Assembly (NCBI GenBank): GCA_033026295.1
Contig: CM065188.1
Span: forward strand, 17,563,354-17,627,353
Length of the DNA stretch: 64,000 nucleotides
Reading direction: 5' to 3'
From: Channa striata
Taxonomy: Eukaryota; Chordata; Actinopteri; Anabantiformes; Channidae
In this document: positions 1 through 10,268 of the stretch, in pieces
Layout of the letters: each line of letters begins with the position of its first letter
How positions within the stretch are numbered: the stretch's first letter is position 1
Program-made: the position numbers and the translations under genes
Notes under the pieces: model-generated
Database searches by the model: none
Told to the model about the DNA's origin: nothing
What the model saw: the letters and a program-made list of their open reading frames with translations, nothing else

Positions 1-501
1 TCTGGAGGATATAACTGGGTTCCTCAGCCACTTTTCTTCAGACCGAAGTAGCGAAACGTTTCTAACCAAGAAGAAAGAAAGTCCAGTTTACATGACTCAA
101 TCTTCTAATCCAGAATAGGATAGACTCCCTCCCTTCTTCAGGCATTTGGTTCCTGTGCTGTGTGTAGAGGTAAATCTAGTTACATTGAGCAAAGGATCAG
201 CACATCTAAGTCCCTGCTGCCTGGCAGGCATTGCTACCAAACCCTGGGTCCACAGGGTGGTGGCTTCATGTGTCTTGTCAAGGCACTCACAGACGGCTTT
301 GCCAGGGAGGGGAGGTGCCCCGGTTGCTTTGGGAGACTCTACCAGAAGATTTTGGAACTGACAACAAAGCTCACAGATTCAAAAACCTGCTACACTGATT
401 CCAAAAACTGTATCTCAAAATTCTTTAAATTCTCTAAAACCCAAATATAAATGTGCATTACTGTTAATTATTTTAAACATCATACTATAATCTGTCCACA
501 G
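1..501. other. upstream flank of NLR-1, no gene recognised
   Basis: No exon with family similarity is visible before the acceptor that ends at 501. Short open frames at 146-450 have no recognisable domain and no supporting splice signals. If NLR-1 has earlier 5' exons, as related fish receptors usually do, they lie outside the window or were lost. Confidence 0.5.
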
Positions 502-3500
502 AGTTCAGCAACAATGGCCAGAGGTTCCCACTGGTCAGTCTGTCCAATGCAATCCAGCAGACCTGGATTCCATTTTTATGGTGTGTAAAACTGTCCACTC
601 ACACAAACTCACATTTAAGTACAATGAAATATAATTATACTTTTAATCATTTGCAGTATCTTGAGGAGAGTATGGTGAAGTTTATGAAGACTGAGCTGAT
701 GAAGTTCAAGATGTTTCTTAGTTCACATCACCCAGAATGTTTAGAGAGGCACAGTGGAGATGAGGAAACCGAAGATGAAGAGCAGACAAGAAGCCAAGAG
801 TCACTTTTGAAAATCGCACTGCACTTCCTGAGGAAAATGAAGCAGGATATTCTGGCCGAGTGTCTGCAGAGAAGTAAGATGATTTACTTTGAAGTTGCTT
901 TTCTCACAATTTAACTCTAATTAACTTATTATTTACTGGATTGTTTCAGGAAATGTTGCAGTAGTTTATCAAGGAAAACTCAAATCGAATCTCAAGAAAA
1001 AATATCAGCATGTGTTTGAAGGGATTGCAGGAAACCAAACCCCCCTGAATAAGATCTACACAGAGCTCTGCATCACAGAGGGAGTGAATGCAGTGATCAA
1101 CAATGAACATGAAGTTAGAGAGATTGAAATGGCGCATAGGAAACCTGACAGACCAGAAACAACAATCAGATGTCAAGACATCTTTAAAGCCACACCTGGA
1201 AGAGATGGACCAATCAGAACAGTGATGACAAAGGGAGTGGCTGGCATTGGGAAAACAGTCTTAACACAGAAGTTCACTCTGGACTGGGCTGAAGACAAAG
1301 CCAACCAGGACATACAGTTCACATTTCCGTTCACTTTCAGGGAGCTTAATATGCTGAAAGAGAAACGTTTCACCTTGTTGGGACTTGTTCAACACTTCTT
1401 TCCTGAAACCAAAGGAATCTGCAGGTTTGAAGAGTTCCAGGTTGTGTTCATCTTTGACGGTCTTGATGAGTGTCGACTTCCTCTGGACTTCCACAACAAT
1501 GAGGTCCTGACTGATGTCACAGAGTCCACCTCAGTGGATGTGCTGCTGACAAACCTCATCAGGGGAAACCTGCTTCCCTCTGCTCACCTCTGGATAACCA
1601 CACGGCGTGCTGCAGCCAATCAGATCCCTCCTACATTTGTGGACAGGGTAACAGAAGTACAAGGCTTCACTGACGCCCAGAAGGACGAGTACTTCAGGAG
1701 GAGGTTCAGTGATGAAGAGCTGTCCAGCAGAATCATCTCGCACATCAAGACATCACGAAGCCTCCACATCATGTGCCACATCCCAGTCTTCTCCTGGATC
1801 ACTGCTACAGTTCTGGAGGATGTGTTGAAAACCAGAGAGGTAGGAGAGCTGCCCAAGACCCTGACTGAGATGTACATCCACTTCCTGGTGGTTCAGTCCA
1901 AAGTGAAGAAGATCAAGTATGATGGAGGAGCTATGATGGATCTAATTTGGAATAAAAAGAGCAGAAAGATGATCTTGTCCCTGGGAAAACTGGCTTTTGA
2001 GCAGCTGCAGAAAGGAAACCTGATCTTCTATGAATCAGACCTGAGAGACTGTGCCATCAACATCAGAGCCGCCTCTCTATACTCAGGAGTGTTCACACAG
2101 ATCTTTAAAGAAGAAATTGGACTGTACCAGGACAAGGTGTTCTGCTTCGTCCATCTGAGTGTTCAGGAGTTTCTGGCTGCCCTTTATGCCCATCTGACAT
2201 TCATCAACTCTGGTGTCAATGTGCTGGCAGAAGCTCCCCTGCAGCCTAAAAAACAAGAAAGAAAGCGTAAAATGGAAGACTTCTACTATTTCGCAGTGGA
2301 CAAAGCTTTACAGAGTCCAAATGGACACCTGGACCTGTTCCTCCGGTTCCTCTTTGGTCTCTCAATGCAGAGCAATCAGGTTCTACTTCAGTGCCTAAAT
2401 AAAAACACACAAAGTAGCACAAAAGCCAATCAGGAAACAGTGAAGTACATCAAGATAAAAATTAGTGAGAATCTGTGCCCAGAGAGAAGCATTAACCTGT
2501 TCCACTGTCTGAATGAGCTTAAGGACCGTACTCTGGAGGAGGAAATCCAACAGTCCCTGACATCGGGACGCCTCTACACAGAGAAACTGTCTCCTGCTCA
2601 GTGGTCAGCTCTGGTCTTCATCTTACTGTCATCACAAAAAGATCTGGACGTGTTTGACCTGAAGAAATACTCTGCTTCAGAGGAGGCTCTACTGAGGCTG
2701 CTGCCAGTGGTCAAGGCCTCCAACAAAGCTCTGTGGGTGACTAGATAACTTTCACAGTTCTACCAATGTGTAATGAAACTGATACTTGAGTGAATGAAAT
2801 AACTACCTGTACAACATAATTTTAGTTATTTTTTAAATAAGTGCTCAGTTCTAATCATTAATCAAGCAGCATTATAAATGAGATGATGAGTTGCGCGATG
2901 AAAGACAGAAACTGTGATTCTTTTGAAAGTCAATGCAGAAACAGTGACATTGTCTTCACCACTAACTCTCTTTCAGGCTCAGTGACTGTAATCTGTCAGA
3001 GAAAAGCTGTGAAGCTCTGTCACCAGTTCTCAGCTCTCAGGTCTCTGCTTTGAGAGACTTAGACCTGGGAAACAATGAGCTGCAGGATTCAGGAATAAAG
3101 CTGCTGTCTGCTGGACTGAAGAATTCACAATGTAGACTGGAATTTCTCAGGTCGGGATGAATCTGTTGTTTGACAGATGACAAGTGTTAAGGTGTTAAAT
3201 TGCTAAGCTATTCTAATAGTGAACAAAATATTGACACTTTGTCTTTGTCTTTTACGCCACATAGGAATAAGTCATGGCCTGATCATTGAATTGTGAACAG
3301 ACTATATCAATAAATATACTAAACTATTACAAGGAGAAAAAAATATTTATTTTCCTTTTTTTCACCAGGTTATATCACACCAGGCTCACAGTAAAATGCT
3401 GCAAGGACTTGTCATCACTTCTTAGCTCCCAGTTCTGTAGTCTACGAAAGCTAGATCTGAGTAATAATGACCTCCATGATTCCGGATTGAAACTGCTGTC

Positions 3501-6500
3501 TGATGGTCTTAGGAGTCATAACTGTAAACTGGAGGCTATCAGGTCAGATCACACTGTCATGTAACACTGTCATGATGTTCTCATCTAACAGTCTTGTCCA
3601 TCCATTCATCCATGTATTATCTTCTGTCATCACGGTCATTTCAGGGTGACTGTGTAATTGCATTTGAAATGTTTTGGTCATTACCCAGCGCTCATGATCA
3701 TAGGTGAGGGTTTAATTGGCCTACTGCATGACTTAGCTCCTTCTTTACCACATCAGCCTGCTTCCGTGTCTGCACTGGTCTTGTACCTTGAACATCAAAT
3801 GTTCTTTGGTCTAGTTTTTTTAATTTGGACTGTCTATATTTTCAGATTGATCCACCACTGTTCAGCTGTCACTGCTCTCAAAGAGATGAAAAAGATTCAT
3901 CAAAGCAATGATGGTCTCATTCGTGGCTTTGTCGCAGTTGCAAATTAATTAAAATCATTTTTTTTTTTCCTTTATTCTGCACTTTCTTAGAAGTTGCTTT
4001 AGTAACAATAAGAGTTTTCAGCGTTCTTGACGGAGTCTCTGAGTGGCCATGAGAAACATCAGCTTTTTCCACAGATGTTCCAGGGGGCAAAAAACAATTT
4101 AAGCATTCCCCTCCGGGATTATTAAAGTATTTCTGATTCAGATTGTGAAAAACGTATTGTTGTTTTTTTTGGTTTCACTTATCTTTGCCAGGTTATGTCA
4201 AACCAGACTCACCACAAAATGCTGCCTGGACTTAACAACAGTTATCAGCTTTCAGTCCTCCTGTCTGACAGAGCTGGACATGAGTAAAAATGACCTGCAG
4301 GACTCAGGAGTGGAGAGGCTCTCTGCTGGACTGGAAAGTCCAGCCTGTGCACTGCAGATCCTCAGGTCAGCGCTCACTGCGATACTACAAAATACATTTT
4401 GTAGTACATGACATACAGGTTCTACATGAAGACGAAATGATTTTATTTGTTTGATTATTACAAAAGCATTAATAATTACTTGTCATGTAAAATGGCTCTT
4501 AGTTGTAACCATGTTTACATCCTAGTATATTTGCACTTATGGAACATTTAACTAGTGCAATGATTAACAGATTGAACTAAATCCGACAGTCCTGACACAC
4601 GAAAATGAAACAGGAAAATGCTATAAATGCTTGTTATGATGAATGAATACAGTGACACAGAGCAATGCTGTCCCGGTCCATTCTTAGTTGGAATGAAAAG
4701 TATTATTCAATTTTAGTTCTTTTAACACATTCTTCTAATTTTTTATACGACTGTAAATGGGTTATTGACAAAGGGCTTTTAGGCCTAATAAACAGTGAAC
4801 ATGTAAGAATTATCTGTATTTTCTTCCCTAACCCTCCTTCAGGCTGAGTGGCTGTAATCTGATGGAGGGCAGCTGCAGAGCTCTGTCATCAGTTCTTAGC
4901 TCCCAGTGTTCTAGTCTGAAAGATCTGGACCTGAGTAACAATGATCTGCAGGATTCAGGAATACAACTGCTGTCTTCTGGACTAAAGAGTCCATACTGTG
5001 GACTGGAGACTCTCAGGTCAGGACTCACCTTTGAGTTAACCAGTAATGAACCACATCAAAGGATGCCATCAAACCCATCATGTGACGTGATCACGGACTC
5101 CCTGCACATGTTAACATTAGCTTATGCTGGAAAACATCTGCAAAGGATGTTTTTGTGAAACAGTAATTTACTCTTCTAAGCAGCTAGGACACTTAAAAGA
5201 TCAGAGAGTTTAGTGATTTATCTTGTGCATAAATAACTGATGTTGTTTGACCATATTAGTAAGAATTTCTGTAAGAGGTGGGATGTATAATACTCACTGA
5301 CCAACAAAAAGAATGACCTGTGCGTGTGTGTCTGCAGACTGTCGGGTTGTCTGATCACAGAGGAAGGTTGTGCTTCCCTGGCCTCAGCTCTGAGCTCCAA
5401 CTCCTCCTGTCTAAGGGAGCTGGACTTGAGCTACAATCATCCAGGAGACGCTGGAGTGAAGCTGCTGTCTGGACTGGATGATCGGCATTGGAGACTTGGC
5501 ACTCTCAGGTATGGACTGTTGAGCACTGGTGAGCAGCTGCAGCACATCTAGTGACAGTGGACACTCCAGCTAAGAGACACACACTGTTGGTGTCAGATGA
5601 GATCTGTAAGCGTCTAAATATTTTAGGGATAAGACCCAGTCACAGCCAGTCTTAGGTCGAAGACTGAACTGATCTAATAATTTAGTAGTTTGACTGTGGC
5701 TCAGTTGGTAGCGCGGTCGTCCACTAATCCACTGCTTTGATCCCCGGCTCCTCTGGTCACATGTCGAAGTGTCCTTGAGCAAGACACTGAAGCCCACTTA
5801 GTTGCTCCCGGTGAGTGTCGGCCAGCTGCATAGCAGCTCCCCCATCGGTGTATGAATGTGTGTGTGTTTGAGAGTGTGACTGGGTAGATAAGAAGCAGTG
5901 TAAAGCGCTTTGAGCACCAACAGGTAGAAAAGCTCTATGACCATTTACCAGAGTTGGAATCAGACCAAATTATATTATTTTAGATTTGTTATGGTAAAAG
6001 ATGGCGTATGTAATGTGGGAACTTGTTTTTAATGCTTTGCCTTATGAAGTTTTCCAATGTGTTTATGTGGCAAATATCATGTTTGTCCCCAGAGTGGAAC
6101 ACTGTGGACAGCGGAGGCTGAAAGCAGGTCTGAGGAAATGTGAGTTTGTATTTATTTTTACGTTTTCAAGCCCCGTTTAACAATCGGAAGAACAACTAAG
6201 CCATCGGCTGTGATAGATGAAGTGCTGCTATGTCTGTGTCTTGCTCCGTCAGATGCCTGTGAACTCACACTGGACACAAACACAGTCCACAGAAACCTCA
6301 AACTGTCTGAGAGACAAGTGACGGTCGTGACCGAGGAGCAGCCGTATCCTCGACATCCACACAGATTTGACTACTGGCCTCAGCTGCTGTGTGGAGGACG
6401 TCTGACTGGTCGGTGTTTCTGGGAGGTCGAGTGGACAGGAAGAATTAGTGTTTCAGTAACTTACAGGGGAATCAAACGGAAAGGGGACAGCAGTGACGTC

Positions 6501-6789
6501 AGGTTTGGGCGAAATCATCAGTCCTGGAGTTTGATCTGCTCAGATGTTGACGGCTACACGTTGTGCCACAATAACAAAAGAAGAGACCTTCCTGTCCTCG
6601 TCCTCCGTCTCTCACAGAGTGGCCGTGTACGTGGACTGTCCTGCTGGCTCTCTGTCCTTTTACAGAGTGTCCTCTGACAGACTGATCCACCTCCACACCT
6701 TCAGCACCACGTTCACCGAGCCTCTGTATCCAGGGTTTGGATTCGCTATCAGTTGGCCTGGCTCCTCAGTGTCTCTGTCTTCACTTTAG
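502..6789 (+). CDS. NLR-1: NLRC3-like fish NLR receptor, FISNA-NACHT-LRR-B30.2
   Basis: Predicted cytosolic innate immune receptor of the teleost-expanded NLR-C group. Exons I deduce from splice sites and frame: 502-580 (linker ending LDSIFM), 657-873 (acidic/helical), 950-2732 (FISNA plus NACHT), LRR exons 2977-3150, 3369-3542, 4192-4365, 4843-5016 (174 nt each) and 5338-5508 (171 nt), connector 6093-6139, and PRY-SPRY from 6253. The introns start GT and end AG, and the phases agree through 6253. NACHT shows Walker A GVAGIGKT and Walker B VVFIFDGLDE. The true start codon is not visible: the linker exon opens in mid-codon, so upstream exons are expected. The SPRY frame shifts between about 6570 and 6600. 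The straight frame stops at 6677, while the family-like C-terminal half continues in another frame to 6789. Either the receptor has a truncated SPRY or there is a sequence error. Confidence 0.9.
950..2732 (+). CDS. NLR-1 exon: FISNA and NACHT domains
   Basis: This single 1783-nt exon encodes the ATPase and oligomerisation core. The FISNA region (LKSNLKKKYQHVFEGI, then an E-L-C-I-T-E-G stretch) leads into Walker A at 1234-1257 and Walker B at 1441-1470. Then come the sensor-like LWITTRRAA stretch and the winged-helix/superhelical segment ending in VFCFVHLSVQEFLAALY. The acceptor is TTGTTTCAG before 950. The donor is GTGGGT at 2733, and its phase fits the LRR exon at 2977. Reading past the donor meets a stop at 2746-2748. 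No disruption is visible inside this exon. Confidence 0.92.
2977..5508 (+). CDS. NLR-1 leucine-rich-repeat exons 1-5
   Basis: There are five LRR exons at 2977-3150, 3369-3542, 4192-4365, 4843-5016 and 5338-5508. The first four are exactly 174 nt and the fifth 171 nt. All are in the same phase and each encodes about two RNase-inhibitor-type repeats (pattern LxxLDLSNNDLxDSGxxLLSxGL). Equal phase means that any exon can be skipped or duplicated without breaking the frame, which fits the variable LRR number in this family. The introns hold transposon debris. All boundaries have AG acceptors and GT donors. Confidence 0.88.
3600..3800. repeat. decayed copy of a common teleost interspersed repeat
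   Basis: The text around GGTCATTACCCAGCGCTCAT and ATAGGTGAGGGT, with nearby CTCCTTCTTTACCACATCAG, resembles a very abundant teleost interspersed sequence that I know by its motifs but cannot name. It lies inside an NLR-1 intron. The boundaries are approximate. Confidence 0.45.
4018..4143 (+). repeat. 3' tail of a non-LTR retroposon
   Basis: The segment ends CCTCCGGGATTATTAAAGTA followed by a TTCTGATTCAGATT tail. This is the usual 3' terminus of short fish LINE copies with a simple-repeat tail. It is in the intron before the third NLR-1 LRR exon. Only the 3' end is recognisable. Confidence 0.55.
5690..5950 (+). repeat. tRNA-headed SINE
   Basis: The head carries an A-box-like TGGCTCAGTTGGTAG and a degraded B box (TTTGATCCCC). 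It is followed by the body common in fish: GTCCTTGAGCAAGACACTGA, a TGAATGTGTGTGTGTTTGAG stretch, TGTAAAGCGCTTTGAGC, and an end near CTATGACCATTTACC. It lies in the intron between the last LRR exon and the connector exon of NLR-1, in the sense orientation. I did not find a clear target-site duplication. The head is too degenerate and the body too typical for this to be a functional tRNA gene. Confidence 0.75.
6093..6139 (+). CDS. NLR-1 connector exon between LRR and SPRY
   Basis: This 47-nt exon is bounded by CCCCAG and GTGAGT. It encodes VEHCGQRRLKAGLRK, the short bridge that in related fish NLRs precedes the PRY motif. Its phase joins the 171-nt LRR exon to the SPRY exon at 6253. Confidence 0.8.
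6253..6789 (+). CDS. NLR-1 PRY-SPRY (B30.2) exon, frameshifted
   Basis: This is the terminal B30.2 exon, a ligand-binding or recognition domain in fish NLR-C and TRIM proteins. The PRY part (CELTLDTNTVHRNLKLSERQ) and the early SPRY part (RCFWEVEW, WSLICS) read well in the frame set by the connector exon. Family-typical later motifs (SHRVAVYVDCPAGSLSFYRV, then TFTEPLYPGFGF) appear only one base out of that frame. The shift lies between the HNNK motif (about 6571) and the serine-rich stretch (about 6600). In the connector frame a stop falls at 6675-6677. The second frame ends with a TAG at 6787-6789. It could be a real loss of function or an assembly indel. Confidence 0.85.
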
Positions 6790-7475
6790 ACGTGGACAGA
6801 ACCAAATTATCCCCATTTACGAAACCTTTCCCTTGGATTTGTAGCGACACTCCTTCCCTACTTGTCTAAGTCCATTTGAAGTTGGAATCAGCTGTGTCCT
6901 GAATCCTTACATATTGGGTTTAAATTATCATACATGTACATTTTTGTAAAAAGAACATTTATTTTTTCATTGATGATTTTCACAATGTTATATACTATAA
7001 TGATGTACACACAGGAAATTTATATTTACAACAGTTATAATACTACAAGTTCTACTAACTCCTATGAAAAATAATAAGTCACTTTTCTCGTGTTACGTGT
7101 TTGACATGTGACACTGTGTCCTGTGTCACTCACGGTAAAAATCTGCAGTGTCCTGATAAGTTGCTGTGACCCACCGTGGTTAAAAATATATTCATTTGAT
7201 CAGTTTTACTAAACAACTGTTTATACTGTATGAATATTAAAAAATGTTCACTTTTTTACATTCATTTAGAAATACTGTTATTCTTGCACATCTCATCTGA
7301 AACTGCTGACTCTTTGTTTGCATGTAACTGTTCACTCTGTCCCAGGCTTTTTTTACACTCTTTTGTCCGAAGCCCTTTACAAACGTAACTTTACACACTG
7401 ATGGAAGCAGCTGCCATGTGAGATGTTTACTGTGTCTTGCGCAGGAGGGAAAAGGAGCCTGATTTATCAAAGCGC
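6790..7475. other. 3' flank of NLR-1, AT-rich, no gene
   Basis: No coding exon is recognised. The stretch follows the NLR-1 SPRY exon and should include its 3' UTR. An ATTAAA appears near 7227-7240 (TATGAATATTAAAAAATG) and could act as a weak poly(A) signal. The right edge is the target-site duplication of the LINE insertion. Confidence 0.5.
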
Positions 7476-7490
7476 GTGTAGAAACGCTCT
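7476..7490 (+). repeat. target-site duplication, left copy
   Basis: The 15-base sequence GTGTAGAAACGCTCT is repeated exactly at 8744-8758 and brackets the LINE. The perfect match points to a fairly recent retrotransposition. Confidence 0.9.
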
Positions 7491-8743
7491 TACAGAGGGA
7501 TAAAGCTGATGAGCCACACAATGAAGCTGTGGGAAAGAGTAGTGGAAGCCAGGCTTAGGAATGAGGTGGAGATTTGTGGGCAGCAGTATGGTTTCATGCC
7601 CCGTAAGAGCACCACTGATGCCATTTTCACTTTGAGGTTGTTGATGGAAAAGTACAGAGATGTTCAGAATGAGCTGCATTGTGTCTTTGTGGATTTAGAG
7701 AAGGCGTATGACTGGGTGCCGAGGGAGGAGCTGTGGTACTGTATGAGGTTGAGGAGTGGGAGAGAAGTACATCGGAGTAGTCCAGGACATGTATGAGAGG
7801 AGCATGACGGTGGTGAGATGTGCCTTAGGTCAGACAGAGGAGTTCAAGGTGGAGGTGGGACTACACCAAGGATCGGCTTTGAGTCCCTTCTTGTTTGCTA
7901 TGCTGATGGACAGGTTGACAGATGAGGTCAGACAGAAATCTCCCTGGACAATGATGTTTGCAGATGACATTTTGATTTGCAGTGAGAGTAGAGAGCAGGT
8001 GGAGGAACAGCTGGAGAGGTGGAGGTTTGCTCTGGAAAGAAGAGGCATGAAAGTCAGTCATAGTAAGACAGAATACATGTGTGTAAACGAGAGGGATCCA
8101 GGTAGAAGTGTGAGGTTACAGGGGGCTGAGGTGAAGAAGGTGCAGGAGTTTAAGTACTTAGGGTCAACAGTTCAGTCTGATGGGGAGTGTGGAAAAGAGG
8201 TGAAGAGGCGAGTGCAGGCGGGTTGGAATGGGTGGAGGAAAGTGTCAGGAATGTTGTGTGACAGAAGAGTGTCAGGAAGACTCAAAGGAAAGGTGAACAG
8301 GACAGTGGTGAGACCAGCTCTGCTCTATGGGTTAGAGACAGTAGCAGTGAGAAAGAGACAAGAGGCAGAGATGGAAGCAGCAGAGATGAAGATGTTGAGG
8401 TTCTCCTTAGGAGTCACAAGGTTGGACAGAATAAGGAAAGAGTTCATCAGAGGGACAGAGCATGTTGCCTGTGTTAGCAACAAAGTCAGAGAGGCCAGAT
8501 TGAGATGGTTTGGACATGTGCAGAGGAGGGATAGTGATTATATTGGTAGAAGGATGTTGGAGATGGAGCTGCCAGGCAAGAGGGCGAGAGGACGACCAAG
8601 GAGGAGATATATGGATGTTCTAACAGAGGACATGAGGTTAGCTGGTGTCAGAGAGGAAGATGCCCAGGATAGAGTGAAGGGAAACGGATGATTCGCTGTG
8701 GCGACGCCTGATGGGAAAAACCCAAAGAGAAGTAGTAGTAGTA
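7491..8743 (+). mobile_element. 5'-truncated RTE-type LINE (reverse transcriptase)
   Basis: Two open frames (7509-7796 and 7756-8691) together cover the fingers-to-C-terminal half of a non-LTR reverse transcriptase. Visible motifs are FVDLEKAYD (motif A), LHQGSALSPFLFAMLMD (motif B), MMFADD (catalytic FxDD, about 7951-7968), the FKYLGSTVQSDGE motif, and the C-terminal LRWFGHVQRR and GRPRRRYMDV segments typical of RTE-like elements. The endonuclease half is missing. The frame breaks near 7750-7796, and again near 8680, before the expected MIRCGD end. The element ends in an (AGT)n tail directly against the right TSD copy. It is dead on arrival or nearly so, but young by its flanks. Confidence 0.9.
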
Positions 8744-8758
8744 GTGTAGAAACGCTCT
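8744..8758 (+). repeat. target-site duplication, right copy
   Basis: It is identical to 7476-7490 and follows the (AGT)n tail of the LINE. Confidence 0.9.
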
Positions 8759-9788
8759 GAACGTGGTGCACACAGAGCTTCATGCAGTGGCCTCAGCTGT
8801 TCTATTTCCATCTGCTCGTTTCTGTCAAACAATCCTCCGAACCACCACTTAACATTTATTTATCAAATGGCTTTTAATAAACGGCTTCTATACGGAACTG
8901 GGGTCCCACCACTGTGGGAACTCACCAGCTGGGTGTGACTGTCGTCAGCACATGCACAGAATAATGTCTAATACATGGAACAAACAGCTGTGCAGTGCGT
9001 TTGATCCAAAGATGGACAAACACAGACATGTCTGGTTACAGACAGCCTGAGAGTCCACTCCGGTCACTGTTGCCCTGGTTACCTTAGTTTATGTTTCTCT
9101 GCATTTTCTGTCTCACCCTGCTCCTCCCCGTTGCTCCTAATCACCCAACTCTGATCACCTGTTGTCTCCCTGTCTTAAGCCCCTCTCACCTGTTTCTCAT
9201 CGCTGGATCATTCATTCATTCCTCGACACACACTCTTGTTGTAAGTCTCTCTGTTGCCTGATTCCCTTGTCGCCTTGTGTTTTTTTGACTAAGAAGATTC
9301 CAGTATTTTTGTAGACTTTTGGTTTTTGAGTTTTGTTCCCGGGTTTCTACTTTTGATGATTTTGTGTTTTTTCCCTCTGGTTATTGTTTTTTCCTCGCCT
9401 GCAACACGAAGGTTTCCCTGCTTGTCTTTTTTTGTCTATCCGCTTTTTGTTGATTCTTTGTTTCCTAATTTGTTACTTTGTATTATTTGTTCCCTTTTCT
9501 CCTGCGTCCTCCCTGTCGACAACCTCACCTGCTCCTGGCCGATCCTTCCCCTTCCCGAGATTGCCTCCTCCACTCATCTACACACCTTAAGCCAAATTAA
9601 GTCACATCAAGTCCATCATTTCTCTGCCTTCTCTCACCCTCTGTTTATCTCCTAAGCTACCGTTCAACCCTCCGTCGTTCCCTTCGGCCCTGGCCAGTAG
9701 CACTCAACCCCCATCCGGTTTTTGTGTTTCTAATTCTGCGTCCTCCAGTCTCTTTTCTGGGTCCTCTAAAAATACCTACTATAGTCGT
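8759..9788. other. non-coding stretch with a pyrimidine-rich, T-skewed part
   Basis: From about 9080 to 9760 the + strand is strongly C/T-rich (for example GTCTCACCCTGCTCCTCCCC). Its layout suggests the untranslated leader or LTR of an old retroelement, but I cannot assign a family. The open frame at 9326-9655 is a by-product of this composition and has no domain. No gene is seen. Confidence 0.4.
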
Positions 9789-10268
9789 GATAGAGGCTGT
9801 GCTTTCCTGGTCTCAGCTCTGAGATCCAGCCCCTCCCACCTGAGAGAGCTTGGCCTGAGCTACAATCATCCAGGAGATTCAGGAATAGGGCTGCTGTCTG
9901 TTGGGCTCTGTTGAGCAGCTCTGATTGCCTGTCAGTAAGACTAGTTGTCTGCACTGTCAGAGGTCCGACATGCACGGGAACCAAAGACAATTTATCCGCA
10001 CACAAGTTGGAAAAGTAAACCGTGATATCAGGTCAGTGTGTGATCTCTCCTTCACAGTGATGTTGATCACAGCAGCTTGTTGGCTGATAATTAATTACTG
10101 GTCGACATTTTTTGCGTCTGTGTTGGCATTGTAGTACTCTGCTGCGGATATTCGTTTTATGTTTTGCAATGACAATTGATGTCAAAGCACCTGGAAGTTG
10201 GTTCTGATTTGTTTCTTCCTTCAGGGTGGAACATTGTGGAGTGAGGCAAGGCTGAAATGAGGCTGTGT
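9789..10268 (+). pseudogene. relic of an NLR 3' end (LRR exon plus connector exon)
   Basis: Positions 9789-9912 match the fifth LRR exon of NLR-1, reading RGCAFLVSALRSS then HLRELGLSYNHPGDSGIGLL before an early TGA. The usual LDLSYN has become LGLSYN and the 3' end of the exon is lost. At 10225-10268, after an intact TTCCTTCAG acceptor, a copy of the 47-nt connector exon reads VEHCGV and then breaks. No NACHT exon lies upstream and no SPRY follows. This is the stump of a third NLR copy between NLR-1 and NLR-2. Confidence 0.8.

Noticed and set aside
5697..5765. tRNA gene call from A-box-like and B-box-like motifs
   Set aside because: The segment is followed by a SINE body and does not form a complete tRNA; the same body occurs elsewhere in the window.
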